From contig NZ_CP091510.1 in NCBI RefSeq assembly GCF_022870905.1, positions 186,001 to 250,000 on the forward strand: a stretch of DNA of 64,000 bases, read 5' to 3'. Below the pieces are notes generated by a model, which worked only from the letters and a program-made list of their open reading frames with translations, made no database searches and was not told the origin of the DNA. This DNA comes from Neisseria arctica. Lineage in GTDB: Bacteria; Pseudomonadota; Gammaproteobacteria; Burkholderiales; Neisseriaceae. The position numbers were made by a program, and so were the translations under genes. Every line of letters starts with the position of its first letter. The stretch's first letter is position 1. Shown in pieces: positions 18,892 to 28,608 of this stretch.

Positions 18892-19140
18892 GCCTTTTAT
18901 TTATGTGGTAGAGGATAGAAATAAAGCTTCTGGCTGGAAGTATACTCCTAACTTTTCAGACGGCATATTTAAGTATTCAACCTTATTGTTGCGAGAAAGA
19001 TTTGCTTAAACCATTTGATGTCGTATCAGAAAATACCTTTATACGGCATAAATATTCTAACAAGCCGTCTGAAAGTTTTCAGACGGCTTGTCGGCAAAAA
19101 ATGAAGATTACAATTTTGAGATAAAAAATATTTGAATAAC
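18892..19140. other. Spacer between tRNA-Phe and glnA with opposed DUS
   Basis: No gene is seen. It holds one DUS in reverse orientation (about 18954-18966) and a perfect inverted DUS pair at 19060-19091 (ACAAGCCGTCTGAAA and its complement, 2-base centre), which may be a second terminator between the convergent tRNA and glnA units. Confidence 0.55.
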
Positions 19141-19173
19141 AAAAAAACCGGGCGGTGTACGCCCGGTTTTTTT
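19141..19173. terminator. Bidirectional terminator downstream of glnA
   Basis: The stem CCGGGC/GCCCGG around a 7-base loop is flanked by A7 on the left and T7 on the right. It works for minus-strand glnA (stop at 19187) and for rightward transcripts. Confidence 0.88.
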
Positions 19174-19186
19174 ATACCGCTTTAGA

Positions 19187-20605
19187 TTACAGAGAATAAT
19201 ACATTTCGAATTCGAGCGGATGAGGTGCCATGCGGATACGTTTCACATCTTCTTCTTTGAAGGCGATGTAGCTGTCAATCCAATCTTGGCTGAATACACC
19301 GCCGCGAGTCAGGAACTCATGGTCTGCCTTCAGGGCGGCCAGCGCTTCTTCTAAAGAAGCGCATACGGTCGGCACCAATGCATCTTCTTCAGGCGGCAGG
19401 TCATAAAGGTTTTTATCAGCAGGATCGCCCGGATGGATTTTGTTTTGGATGCCGTCTAAACCGGCCATCAACAGGGCGGCAAAGCACAGATAGGGGTTGG
19501 CCATCGGATCGGGGAAGCGTGCTTCGATACGACGGGCTTTGCTGCTGGCAACGTGCGGAATGCGGATGGAAGCCGAGCGGTTTTTGGCCGAGTAAGCCAG
19601 CTTGGTCGGTGCTTCGAAATGAGGAACCAAACGTTTGTACGAGTTGGTGGAAGGATTGGTAATGGCATTCAGAGCTTTGGCATGCTTGATAATGCCGCCG
19701 ATGTAATAGAGTGCCATTTCGGACAGGCCGGCATAACCGTCGCCCGCAAACAGGTTTTTGCCGTCTTTCCAGATTGATTGGTGAACGTGCATACCTGAGC
19801 CGTTGTCGCCCATAATCGGTTTGGGCATGAAGGTGGCTGTTTTGCCGAAATTATGTGCTACGTTGTGGATAACGTATTTCATGTCTTGAGTCCAGTCGGC
19901 GCGCTTGGTGAGCGTGCTGAACTTGGTGCCGATTTCCATTTGGCCGGCAGTCGCCACTTCGTGGTGGTGTACTTCGACAGGAATACCGATTTCTTCGAGA
20001 ATGTTTACGCAGGCAGAGCGCAGGTCTTGCCCTGAATCTACGGGGGCAACCGGGAAGTAGCCGCCTTTTACTGTCGGGCGGTGGCCGGTATTTTGGCCGT
20101 CGTAAGAAGTGCCGCTTGACCAAGCCGCTTCTTCGGAATGGATTTTATAGCGGGTGCCTTGCATAGAGGTTTCCCACTCGATGCCGTCGAATACGAAGAA
20201 CTCGGGCTCAGGGCCGAAGAATGCGGTGTCGCCCAAGCCTGAAGATTTCAGGTAGGCTTCGGCGCGTTTGGCGATAGAACGGGGGTCGCGGTCATAGCCT
20301 TGGCCGTTTGCGGGATCAATCACATCGCAAGTAATGACAATGGTGGCATCATCATAGAAGGGGTCGATATAGGCGGTATCGGCATCGGGCTTTAAAACCA
20401 TGTCTGATGCTTGGATGCCTTTCCAACCGGCGATAGAAGAGCCGTCGAAGGCTTGGCCGTTTTCGAACCATTCTTCCGGATCTTCCAGTACGATGCGGGC
20501 GGGTACGGAAACGTGTTGTTGTTTGCCTTTAGTGTCGGTGAAGCGCAGGTCGACGAAGCGGACTTCGTTTTCCTCGATCAGTTTGACAACATCTTTTACA
20601 GACAT
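19187..20605 (-). CDS. glnA: Glutamine synthetase type I
   Basis: GlnA makes glutamine from glutamate, ammonia and ATP as a dodecamer in the cytoplasm. The 472-residue protein has the beta-grasp N-domain with [15 protein letters not shown] and [13 protein letters not shown]. The catalytic domain shows [27 protein letters not shown], the ATP-site [17 protein letters not shown] and NRSASIRIP. Tyr in [10 protein letters not shown] near residue 400 is the GSI-beta adenylylation site, so GlnE-type control is expected. AGGAG precedes the ATG. It is monocistronic with its own terminator and diverges from aroE. Confidence 0.98.
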   Translation of the reverse strand: MSVKDVVKLIEENEVRFVDLRFTDTKGKQQHVSVPARIVLEDPEEWFENGQAFDGSSIAGWKGIQASDMVLKPDADTAYIDPFYDDATIVITCDVIDPANGQGYDRDPRSIAKRAEAYLKSSGLGDTAFFGPEPEFFVFDGIEWETSMQGTRYKIHSEEAAWSSGTSYDGQNTGHRPTVKGGYFPVAPVDSGQDLRSACVNILEEIGIPVEVHHHEVATAGQMEIGTKFSTLTKRADWTQDMKYVIHNVAHNFGKTATFMPKPIMGDNGSGMHVHQSIWKDGKNLFAGDGYAGLSEMALYYIGGIIKHAKALNAITNPSTNSYKRLVPHFEAPTKLAYSAKNRSASIRIPHVASSKARRIEARFPDPMANPYLCFAALLMAGLDGIQNKIHPGDPADKNLYDLPPEEDALVPTVCASLEEALAALKADHEFLTRGGVFSQDWIDSYIAFKEEDVKRIRMAPHPLEFEMYYSL

Positions 20606-21056
20606 GGTTTTGCTCCTGATTGTTGGGAAGTATTACGATAAAAAGGCTGTTGCATACCGCTATTGTGCCACAAGCATGTCGTTAGAGGCACAGAGATTAT
20701 GTAAAACATACCGCCGTGAGGTTTTTGTAATTAAACTTCATTTAAGCGGTTTTTGTATTTCAGACGGCCTTTTTCTCCGAAGCCGCCGTCATTCAAATGT
20801 TTAAAAGAAATATAAATTCCACTAGAAAAATTGTCAACAATTTATTCAAAAATTTTTATTGTATTACGCGGAGTGATTTTCGTTGGATTTAGTTAAACTA
20901 CACGAAAGGATAGTGATAAAATCAAACCGCTTTCCATGCGGCAGTTTTATTCAAAAATAATGTAACGACCAAATTAGTGCGGCAAATTTTTTAACGTGCT
21001 CTGGTAGGCTAACTTGGTCAGCCTCCTTGCCGATATTCATTAAAGAGAGAAAATTA
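20606..21056. promoter_or_regulatory. Divergent glnA-aroE intergenic region
   Basis: This 451-bp gap has no gene. It must hold the glnA and aroE promoters. It contains one DUS (about 20758-20770), a dyad AAATTGT/ACAATTT with a 2-base centre (20828-20843) that could bind a regulator, and a small hairpin CCGC/GCGG near 20928. I see no clear sigma-54 (GG-N10-GC) element. Confidence 0.45.
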
Positions 21057-21872
21057 ATGGCGAACCATAAGCCTCGTTATGCTGTTTTCGGCAATCCGAT
21101 TGCCCATAGTAAATCACCGCAGATTCATGCCCGTTTTGCTTTGCAAGAAGGGGTGGAAATCGAATACGAGCGTATTTGGGCTGATGAAAGCGGTTTTGCA
21201 GAGGCAGTGGAAGCTTTTTTTGCAGCAGGAGGTTTGGGGGCAAATGTAACAGTGCCTTTTAAAACCGATGCTTATCACTGGGTGGATGAGCTTTCCGAGC
21301 GTGCCCGGGCGGCGGGGGCGGTAAATACGTTGATTCCGTTGGGCGGCGGGCGGTTTCGCGGTGATAATACGGACGGCATAGGTTTGGTGAATGATATCGT
21401 GCACGGCTGCGGTGTGGATTTGGCCGGTAAAAAGATTTTGATATTGGGTGCAGGTGGTGCGGTACGCGGCGTGATTCAGCCTATATTGGAGAAAAAACCG
21501 GAGGAAATTGTGATTGCCAACCGTACTGCGGCTAAGGCGGATAATTTGGCACGGCAGTTTGGTGTGACATCTTCAGGCTTAGCCGATTTACCCCATGCTT
21601 ATTTTGATATCGTGGTAAACGGCACTTCAGGCGGTTTGAGCGGGCAACTACCCGAAATAGACGGGCGTGTGTTTGCCGCTTGTACCTTGGCTTATGATAT
21701 GGTTTACGGTGCGGCGGCAGAGGCGTTTCTCGAATTTGCCCGTGCCAGTGGTGCCCGCCAAACAGCTGATGGATTGGGTATGTTGGTTGGCCAGGCTGCA
21801 GCGGCCTATGAGCTATGGCGAGACTTTGCCCCGGATGCCGATGTGGTTAAAGAATATATGCGGAAAGGTTGA
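21057..21872 (+). CDS. aroE: Shikimate dehydrogenase
   Basis: NADPH-dependent enzyme reducing 3-dehydroshikimate to shikimate in aromatic amino acid synthesis; 271 residues. The substrate domain begins [18 protein letters not shown] and has [24 protein letters not shown] with the catalytic lysine. The NADP domain has [16 protein letters not shown] and IANRT. ATG 21057 is chosen over an in-frame ATG at 21027 because AGAGAG precedes it and the length fits the family. mtgA starts 5 bp after the stop, so the two are cotranscribed. Confidence 0.95.
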   Translation: MANHKPRYAVFGNPIAHSKSPQIHARFALQEGVEIEYERIWADESGFAEAVEAFFAAGGLGANVTVPFKTDAYHWVDELSERARAAGAVNTLIPLGGGRFRGDNTDGIGLVNDIVHGCGVDLAGKKILILGAGGAVRGVIQPILEKKPEEIVIANRTAAKADNLARQFGVTSSGLADLPHAYFDIVVNGTSGGLSGQLPEIDGRVFAACTLAYDMVYGAAAEAFLEFARASGARQTADGLGMLVGQAAAAYELWRDFAPDADVVKEYMRKG

Positions 21873-21877
21873 AGGGG

Positions 21878-22561
21878 ATGTTGAAATGGTTGTTGGCACT
21901 GCCTTTTGCGGCGGTGATCCTGTTTAATGCCTATGTTTATGGCAACATCATTACATATCGGGCAGTTGCGCCGCAGGCCAGCTCTTTCATGACGATGCGT
22001 ATGAGTGAGTATCGTCAGGCAGGGAAACAAGTGGCTTTGGATTACCGTTGGGTGGCCTATGACGATATTTCCACTAATTTGAAAAAAGCCTTGATTGCTT
22101 CTGAAGATGCCAAGTTTGCCGAACACGGCGGCTTTGATTGGAGCGGGATCCGAAATGCGATAAAGCGTAACCAGCGCAGCGGGCAGGTTAGGGCCGGCGG
22201 TTCGACCATCAGCCAGCAGCTCTCGAAAAATCTTTTTTTGAATGACAGCCGCAGTTATATACGTAAAGTGGAAGAGGCTGCGATTACGGCCATGCTGGAG
22301 GCGACAACGGATAAAGACCGCATTTTCGCACTGTATCTGAATATGATCGAATGGGGGCCGGGTGTGTTCGGAGCGGAAGCCGCTTCACAGTATTTCTTTA
22401 AGAAGCCTGCCGCGGGATTGACCAAACAGCAGGCGGCCCAATTGGCGGCGCGTGTGCCGCGGCCTTTGTATTATGCGGAAAACCCGCGCGACCGCACATT
22501 ACGCAACCGGACTAATATTATTTTACGGCGTATGGGCTCGGCGGAACTGCCTGAAAATTAA
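21878..22561 (+). CDS. mtgA: Monofunctional biosynthetic peptidoglycan transglycosylase
   Basis: A GT51-family glycosyltransferase that polymerises lipid II glycan strands in the periplasm, anchored by an N-terminal helix (LKWLLALPFAAVILFNAYVYG). The 227-residue protein has the catalytic motif ALIASEDAKFAEHGGFDW and the second motif GGSTISQQLSKNLFLNDSRS. No transpeptidase domain follows, as expected for MtgA. The start is uncertain: ATG 21878 sits directly after AAGGGG and a TTG at 21869 is also possible. The short distance to aroE indicates an operon. Confidence 0.94.
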   Translation: MLKWLLALPFAAVILFNAYVYGNIITYRAVAPQASSFMTMRMSEYRQAGKQVALDYRWVAYDDISTNLKKALIASEDAKFAEHGGFDWSGIRNAIKRNQRSGQVRAGGSTISQQLSKNLFLNDSRSYIRKVEEAAITAMLEATTDKDRIFALYLNMIEWGPGVFGAEAASQYFFKKPAAGLTKQQAAQLAARVPRPLYYAENPRDRTLRNRTNIILRRMGSAELPEN

Positions 22562-22581
22562 AATGCCGCCCTTTGAGAAGA

Positions 22582-22612
22582 TAAGGCCGTCTGAAAGTTT
22601 CAGACGGCCTTA
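22582..22612 (+). terminator. Inverted DUS terminator of aroE-mtgA
   Basis: TAAGGCCGTCTGAAA and TTTCAGACGGCCTTA form a 15-bp perfect stem with a 1-base centre, 21 bp after the mtgA stop. Confidence 0.75.
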
Positions 22613-22829
22613 ATTGATTCGTAGATTGTATTAGAAAAGCTGATAAACGGTTGGCCGCATAAAACGGATACTTGGTGTTGAAAGATTGTAAAACCGTATT
22701 TTGAGTAAAATGGCGCCGTGTTGGCCGGTGAAGTATAGAAGCGGTCGGAATAATCTGTTTGGCTGCGGTCTGGCGGATTTTGGGATATTAACCGGTAGTG
22801 CCCAAACTCCCGTGGGTTTTTAGCCGCAA
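22613..22829. other. Non-coding spacer between mtgA and dapB
   Basis: Within the 322-bp gap 22562-22883, this stretch between two DUS hairpins shows no gene or repeat I can support. A short minus-strand open frame exists but has no ribosome site and no recognisable sequence. Confidence 0.5.
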
Positions 22830-22860
22830 AAAAGCCGTCTGAAAGTTTCAGACGGCTTTT
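22830..22860 (-). terminator. Inverted DUS terminator of bamE-dapB
   Basis: AAAAGCCGTCTGAAA and its complement, with a 1-base centre, lie 23 bp past the dapB stop. On the minus strand the stem ends in T's. Confidence 0.78.
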
Positions 22861-22883
22861 CATGATGCATATCCATAGCAAGC

Positions 22884-23708
<825 letters not shown>

Positions 23709-24104
23709 TTACGGATTGGCCTCGGAGGCAGTTTCGGTTTTTAACTGCTCGATGGCATATTCGATGGCATTACCTTCGGCACGGGTCAATCGGTCGTCGG
23801 TGAAAAAGAGTGTAAGGGTACGCTGTTCTTCCAAAACACCATTACGTGCGGTGTTGTAAGTGTAGTCCCAACGGTCGGCATGAAACGGATCGCGCAGCAG
23901 CGGGGTACCGAGCAGTAGTTGCACTTGGTCGCGGCTCATACCCGGTTGCAGGGAAACCACCGCGCGCGGATCAAGCTGGTTTCCTTGCACGACTTGCAGC
24001 TTGTAAGAGGGGAAGTTGGAAACACGCTCAACGGAGCAGGCAGCCAGGCCGAGAAGGGCCGCCAAAGCTAGGCATAAGGGTTTGTTCACGATGTTACCTT
24101 TCAT
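23709..24104 (-). CDS. bamE: Outer membrane assembly lipoprotein BamE
   Basis: A 131-residue SmpA/OmlA lipoprotein, the small accessory subunit of the BAM outer-membrane protein assembly complex. The signal peptide ends in the lipobox LAAC (Cys22). The BamE domain shows GNQLDPRAVVSLQPGMSRDQ, then LLLGTPLLRDPFHADRWDYTY, the family signature. A later in-frame GTG (VNKPLCLALA) could be the true start; the lipobox is the same either way. It is divergent from fur with about 0.13 kb between them, so the promoters are adjacent. Confidence 0.93.
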   Translation of the reverse strand: MKGNIVNKPLCLALAALLGLAACSVERVSNFPSYKLQVVQGNQLDPRAVVSLQPGMSRDQVQLLLGTPLLRDPFHADRWDYTYNTARNGVLEEQRTLTLFFTDDRLTRAEGNAIEYAIEQLKTETASEANP

Positions 24105-24238
24105 GCGGTAGATGAGGTTTTAGGTTAGCGCGTATCGAAAAGTTCGACAATTGAAAACCTTTATCATCTGATAGTGGGCAAAGCTGCTAAAAATGCGTAT
24201 TATAACGACAATTACACTACACGGGTATGGAAACCATT

Positions 24239-24667
24239 ATGGACAGCAATATCGCTCAATTAAAAGACAGTGGCCTGAAAGTGACCGGCCCGCGTTTGAA
24301 GATTTTGGATTTGTTCGAGCAGCATGCCGAAGAGCATTTGAGTGCCGAAGACGTTTACCGTATTTTGTTGGACGAAGGCATTGAAATCGGTGTGGCGACT
24401 ATCTACCGCGTACTGACCCAATTCGAACAGGCCGGTATTTTGCTGCGCCATCACTTCGAAACTGGCAAAGCGGTATATGAATTGAATGCCGGCGGTCACC
24501 ATGATCATATCGTTTGCGTAAAATGCGGTAAGGTTACCGAATTCCACAACGACGAAATCGAAAAACTGCAAGATAAAATCGCAGAAGAAAATGGTTACCG
24601 CATTGTTGATCATGCGCTGTATATGTACGGCGTATGCAGCGAGTGTCAGAAAAAAGACAAACGCTGA
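24239..24667 (+). CDS. fur: Ferric uptake regulator Fur
   Basis: An iron-dependent repressor of 142 residues. The N-terminal winged helix begins NIAQLKDSGLKVTGPRLKIL and includes VATIYRVLTQFEQAGIL. The metal and dimerisation region shows GGHHDHIVCVKCGKVTEFHN and YGVCSECQ, with both Cys pairs of the structural zinc site. ATG 24239 has GGAA six bases upstream; an ATG at 24227 in frame would add four residues and cannot be excluded. It is divergent from bamE. Two opposed DUS separate it from aat. Confidence 0.97.
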   Translation: MDSNIAQLKDSGLKVTGPRLKILDLFEQHAEEHLSAEDVYRILLDEGIEIGVATIYRVLTQFEQAGILLRHHFETGKAVYELNAGGHHDHIVCVKCGKVTEFHNDEIEKLQDKIAEENGYRIVDHALYMYGVCSECQKKDKR

Positions 24668-24686
24668 GCCTGTATTGTGCAAATGT

Positions 24687-24727
24687 TTCAGACGGCCCGG
24701 GCGGAACGGTTCAGGCCGTCTGAAAAT
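24687..24727 (+). terminator. Inverted DUS between fur and aat
   Basis: TTTCAGACGGCC (from 24687) and GGCCGTCTGAAA (to 24726) flank a GC-rich loop. It is a probable weak terminator of fur; aat begins 27 bp later. Confidence 0.5.
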
Positions 24728-24753
24728 ATATTGGTAAGGCCCGATTGGAAACT

Positions 24754-25479
24754 ATGGATATTCCTGTGTTGGATCCCGGCATACCGTTCTTTCCCGATGC
24801 GGCGGAGGCAGTGGCACGGAGAGAGGGTTTGGTGGCGGTGGGCGGAAGTTTGCGCCCCGAATGGCTGCTGACGGCTTATCCGCAAGGTATTTTCCCGTGG
24901 TTTTCAGAGGGCGAACCGATTTGCTGGTGGGCGTTGGCACCGCGTACCGTGCTTTATCCTGATAAACTGCATATCGGCCGTTCATTGGCTAAAACACTGC
25001 GTAACAAGCCTTATGCGGTTACTGTTAACCGTGCGTTTGCCGAAGTGGTTGCCGCTTGTGCCGCCGCGTCCAGGCCGGGGCAAAACGGTACTTGGATTAC
25101 CCGTCGGATGCGTCAGGCTTATGAGGAGTTGCACCGTATCGGACACGCCCATTCTTTCGAATGCTGGTATCCTGATGGGGAAGGCTGTTTGAAATTGGCA
25201 GGCGGACTATATGGCGTACAAATCGGCAGCGTGTTTTTCGGTGAGTCTATGTTTGCCGCTGTTTCCGATGCCAGTAAAATAGCTTTTGCCCGAGCCGTAC
25301 CTTATTTGGCGCAATGCGGTGTAAAAATGATTGATTGCCAAATGGATACCGAGCATTTGGCACGGTTCGGTTCTGAAAACGTCGGCTTCGAATATTTTCA
25401 GACGGCATTGCAGCAGCTGACCGTGCAGCCGTTACAGCGTCCACTGCTTACCGAGACCATATTTTCCAACATCGGTTAA
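24754..25479 (+). CDS. aat: Leucyl/phenylalanyl-tRNA--protein transferase
   Basis: Aat attaches Leu or Phe from charged tRNA to proteins with N-terminal Arg/Lys, marking them for ClpAP in the N-degron pathway. The 241-residue protein shows the family blocks EGLVAVGGSLRPEWLLTAY, GIFPWFSEGEPICWWALAPR, NGTWITRRMRQAYEELHRIG, HSFECWYPDG and GGLYGVQIGSVFFGESMF. ATG 24754 is preferred over the TTG at 24745. A DUS (about 25396) lies within the coding region, read as FQTAL. Confidence 0.96.
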   Translation: MDIPVLDPGIPFFPDAAEAVARREGLVAVGGSLRPEWLLTAYPQGIFPWFSEGEPICWWALAPRTVLYPDKLHIGRSLAKTLRNKPYAVTVNRAFAEVVAACAAASRPGQNGTWITRRMRQAYEELHRIGHAHSFECWYPDGEGCLKLAGGLYGVQIGSVFFGESMFAAVSDASKIAFARAVPYLAQCGVKMIDCQMDTEHLARFGSENVGFEYFQTALQQLTVQPLQRPLLTETIFSNIG

Positions 25480-25578
25480 GTGGAAAAATTTTACCCGGCG
25501 GCTATTTAGCCGCTCAATAATACGATTTAAAAACAAGCACATTGTGCTTTTGATTAATCTCATTTCCAAGGAAGATTT

Positions 25579-26397
25579 ATGTCATTACAAAATATTATCG
25601 AAACCGCGTTTGAAAACCGCGCCGATATCACTCCGGCCAGCGTTAGCGCCGAAGTCAAAGAAGCCGTATTGGAAACCCTGCGTCAGCTTGATTCGGGCGC
25701 GTTGCGTGTGGCCGAGAAAAAAGACGGCCAATGGGTTGTGAACGAATGGGCGAAAAAAGCCGTATTGCTTTCTTTCCGTATCCAAGACAACGAAGTCCAA
25801 AACGACGGCGTAAACAAATATTTCGATAAAGTGCCGACTAAGTTTGCCGATTGGAACGAAGAAGAGTTTAAAGCCGCCGGTTTCCGTGCCGTACCCGGTG
25901 CAGTTGCCCGTCGCGGCAGCTTCGTAGCCAAAAACGTTGTATTGATGCCTTCATATGTGAATATTGGTGCCTACGTAGACGAAGGCACGATGGTTGATAC
26001 TTGGGCTACCGTAGGTTCTTGCGCCCAAATCGGTAAAAACGTACACCTTAGCGGCGGCGTGGGTATCGGCGGTGTATTGGAACCGTTGCAGGCTTCCCCC
26101 ACCATCATCGAAGACAACTGCTTTATCGGTGCGCGTTCGGAAATCGTGGAAGGTGTGATCGTTGAAGAAGGCAGCGTGATTTCTATGGGCGTATACATTG
26201 GCCAATCTACTAAAATTTACGACCGTGAAACCGGTGAAATCCACTATGGCCGCGTACCGGCAGGTTCGGTAGTGGTATCCGGCAGCTTGCCCAGCAAAGA
26301 CGGCAGCCACAGCTTGTATTGCGCCGTGATTGTGAAAAAAGTAGACGCGCAAACCCGTGCTAAAACCAGCGTAAACGAATTATTGCGCGGCGTGTAA
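25579..26397 (+). CDS. dapD: Tetrahydrodipicolinate N-succinyltransferase
   Basis: DapD transfers succinyl from succinyl-CoA to tetrahydrodipicolinate in the succinylase branch of diaminopimelate synthesis; 272 residues, a trimer with a left-handed beta-helix. The N-terminal helical region is [17 protein letters not shown]. The hexapeptide coils include [55 protein letters not shown] and [23 protein letters not shown] precedes the ATG. It is monocistronic with a DUS terminator. Confidence 0.97.
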   Translation: MSLQNIIETAFENRADITPASVSAEVKEAVLETLRQLDSGALRVAEKKDGQWVVNEWAKKAVLLSFRIQDNEVQNDGVNKYFDKVPTKFADWNEEEFKAAGFRAVPGAVARRGSFVAKNVVLMPSYVNIGAYVDEGTMVDTWATVGSCAQIGKNVHLSGGVGIGGVLEPLQASPTIIEDNCFIGARSEIVEGVIVEEGSVISMGVYIGQSTKIYDRETGEIHYGRVPAGSVVVSGSLPSKDGSHSLYCAVIVKKVDAQTRAKTSVNELLRGV

Positions 26398-26423
26398 TAT
26401 CTGTATTGCACAGCAATGATGAA

Positions 26424-26458
26424 AAAATGCCGTCTGAAAACTTTTCAGACGGCATTTT
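26424..26458. terminator. Inverted DUS terminator between dapD and the glycosylase gene
   Basis: AAAATGCCGTCTGAAAA and its complement, 17-bp perfect arms around one base, lie between the convergent dapD and minus-strand glycosylase genes. Confidence 0.78.
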
Positions 26459-26520
26459 CAATGAGAAGTTGGTTAACCAAACCAATTCTAATGGCACGGT
26501 TTGAAAATATACCGGGAAAT

Positions 26521-27105
26521 TTACAGCAAACCCACAGCTCTAAAAAATGCTGCATACGCTTCGGCTTTTTTCACCAAAGGCAAAGGATAGGCTCGCGAAG
26601 AAGAGGGCAAACGGAATAACTGCAATGCACGCCCGGCAAATACCGTTTCCGAGCATTGACCTATAACAGGCTTAGCCGTTTCAGGCGGCATCATTGTCAG
26701 CAGCGTTTCGGTTGCCAAATCGCCGGTTGTCATCACCGCCTTGCATTGTGGTATGGCAGTCAATAACGCCGCCAAATCCACAGGTTCGACAATCTGTAAA
26801 AACTTATCCGCCGCATTGCCCTGCAAACGCCGTACCCGATAGCCCGTATCGCTGATGGCAATGCCTTTTTCAATGAGAAAATCCCGAATCAGTGCCTCTT
26901 TAAAAGCCTTGCCGCCTGCTTCGACGAAATAATCTTTGTCTGCAAAAAATACCAAGCCGAAAATCCGCCACATATCGTTTTGGAAGTTCGGATAATAAAA
27001 ATCCATTTTCCAGCGCGTACGCGGCGGCGGAAACGAGCCGAGCATCAGCAATTTGGCATGAGCAGGCAGAAAGGGGGGTAAGGGATGGGTTTCGGTTTCG
27101 TTCAT
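26521..27105 (-). CDS. UDG-superfamily DNA glycosylase (deoxyinosine glycosylase-like)
   Basis: A 194-residue uracil-DNA-glycosylase-fold protein of the DNA-deoxyinosine glycosylase subfamily. The motif block is KLLMLGSFPPPRTRWKMDFY followed by YPNFQNDMWRIFG, where the catalytic loop sits. A second motif, LFRLPSSSRAYPLP, matches the HPSxx-type minor-groove loop. Such enzymes excise deaminated bases (hypoxanthine or uracil), but substrate choice within this subfamily is poorly defined. It lies downstream of the racemase gene start region only by chance; there is no operon partner. Confidence 0.82.
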   Translation of the reverse strand: MNETETHPLPPFLPAHAKLLMLGSFPPPRTRWKMDFYYPNFQNDMWRIFGLVFFADKDYFVEAGGKAFKEALIRDFLIEKGIAISDTGYRVRRLQGNAADKFLQIVEPVDLAALLTAIPQCKAVMTTGDLATETLLTMMPPETAKPVIGQCSETVFAGRALQLFRLPSSSRAYPLPLVKKAEAYAAFFRAVGLL

Positions 27106-27179
27106 TTTTTTCAGACGGCCTGTTGCCGATTTCTCGGCAGCTCCGCTATGTCGATATTGTTTCTAAAAATCACCAAGGC

Positions 27180-28424
27180 TTACTGTTCGGCGGGTTTGGG
27201 CAGTTTGGGGTTGGAGTTGCCCCATACGGTGTATAAATCAGCCAACAGGGCGTCGTTGATTTCCTCTACTTCGCTTTGCGTGATTTCCGCGTTGCCTTGT
27301 TTGCCGAAAATCACCACTTCGTCATCCGCTTGGATATCGGGAAAATCGGTTACATCAACCATCGTCGTATTCATAGATACTTTGCCGACTACCGGCACTT
27401 TATGGCCGCGGATCAACACATGGCCTTTGTTGGTGAATACGCGGCGGTAGCCGTCTGAATAGCCGAAGGGCAGGTTGGCCAGACGTGAATCGCGTGTTAG
27501 GGTGAAGGTGCGGTCGTAGCCTACCGTGCTGCCTTTGGGATATGAGTTGACGCTGCCGACTTTGGTTTTGAACGACATAATATATTCATACTCCGGCCGC
27601 TCGTATACCGGTTCGCCAAACAAAATGCCCCCCGGGCGCACCATATCGTACCAGCCCTCTGGCACTTCCAAAGATACAAACGAATTGGCGGCGTGAATGG
27701 TTAATTTTTTACGGTCGAGTTTGGCATGCCGTACCAACCATTTCCAATCGCGGTCGAAAACCTTCAAGCCTTTTTTCACATCGTCTTTATCCTCTACCGG
27801 AAAATGCGTCATGATGCCGGTGATTTGCAGGTTCGGCAGTTTCGTGATGGCTACGGCTTCTTTTTTGCCGGCGGCAGACGACATATCCAAGCCGTTACGG
27901 TCCATGCCCGCCGAGTTTAGCGACAGATGGAAACGCAGTTTCTTACCCGCTTGTGCCGCCAACCGGTCTGCGGCTTGCGCTTGGTTTAAATTGCCGAACA
28001 GCTCTTCCATATCATATTGCAGGCCGTCTTTGATTTCACCCAAAGAAGCCGTGCGTACCCGTGCGATCACGCCTTGGTAACCGTGCGCACGCGCAACCCG
28101 TGCTTCTTCGTTGCTGGCGATGCCGATGCAGGGGATATCGTGTTTGATGATTTCGGGCATCAGCAAATCAATGCCGTTGCCGTAAGCGTCGGCTTTTAAA
28201 ATAGCGCAGATTTTTGCTTTGCCGTTGAGGTGTTTTTTCATGGCTTCGAGATTACGCCCATAAGCGGCAGTATCGATTTCCAGCCAAGCGTTGGTATTGT
28301 CGCGGGTAACTTTCGAGGGCTGCTCGGAGGCAACAGTAAGCGGCGGGGCAGCCAATGCAGGAGCGCCAAGCAACGCAGCGCTGATGCAGACAGCCAGAAT
28401 TTTCGGTAAATAGGGTGCAGACAT
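27180..28424 (-). CDS. alr: Secreted Bsr-type broad-specificity amino acid racemase (alanine racemase family)
   Basis: A fold-type III PLP racemase of 414 residues with an N-terminal signal peptide (ILAVCISAALLGAPALAA). It is therefore periplasmic, unlike the cytoplasmic Alr/DadX. The PLP lysine is Lys77 in CAILKADAYGNGIDLLMPEI. Features I associate with the Bsr group are CIGIASNEEARVARAHGY, LSLNSAGMDRNGLDMSS, MTHFPVEDKDDVKKGL and SMNTTMVDVTDFPD. Bsr enzymes racemise several L-amino acids, including Lys and Arg, giving D-amino acids that modify peptidoglycan or act outside the cell. The ATG at 28424 with AAGGAG upstream is chosen over a longer frame. A cell-wall role is inferred. Confidence 0.88.
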   Translation of the reverse strand: MSAPYLPKILAVCISAALLGAPALAAPPLTVASEQPSKVTRDNTNAWLEIDTAAYGRNLEAMKKHLNGKAKICAILKADAYGNGIDLLMPEIIKHDIPCIGIASNEEARVARAHGYQGVIARVRTASLGEIKDGLQYDMEELFGNLNQAQAADRLAAQAGKKLRFHLSLNSAGMDRNGLDMSSAAGKKEAVAITKLPNLQITGIMTHFPVEDKDDVKKGLKVFDRDWKWLVRHAKLDRKKLTIHAANSFVSLEVPEGWYDMVRPGGILFGEPVYERPEYEYIMSFKTKVGSVNSYPKGSTVGYDRTFTLTRDSRLANLPFGYSDGYRRVFTNKGHVLIRGHKVPVVGKVSMNTTMVDVTDFPDIQADDEVVIFGKQGNAEITQSEVEEINDALLADLYTVWGNSNPKLPKPAEQ

Positions 28425-28569
28425 CGTGTTTCTCCTTTTTAAAATAGAAAATAGGTGAAATGATTGGCAATATGGTATGAAAATAATTTTGGAAAGCCTG
28501 ATGGGCAATCTTGCAGAATACCGTACTAACTTAAGAGGTTAACGGATAGCGCAATTAATCTCTTTTCCA

Positions 28570-28591
28570 ATGTTATTCTGATGTTATTCTG
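28570..28591. repeat. Tandem 11-bp repeat
   Basis: ATGTTATTCTG occurs twice head to tail just after the TPR-DUF2971 gene stop. It is too short to assign a function. Confidence 0.6.
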
Positions 28592-28608
28592 ATTCTTCGC
28601 ATATGCGG

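Noticed and set aside
22600..22881. Possible small gene between mtgA and dapB
   Set aside because: It spans two DUS terminator hairpins, has no Shine-Dalgarno and shows no recognisable domain.
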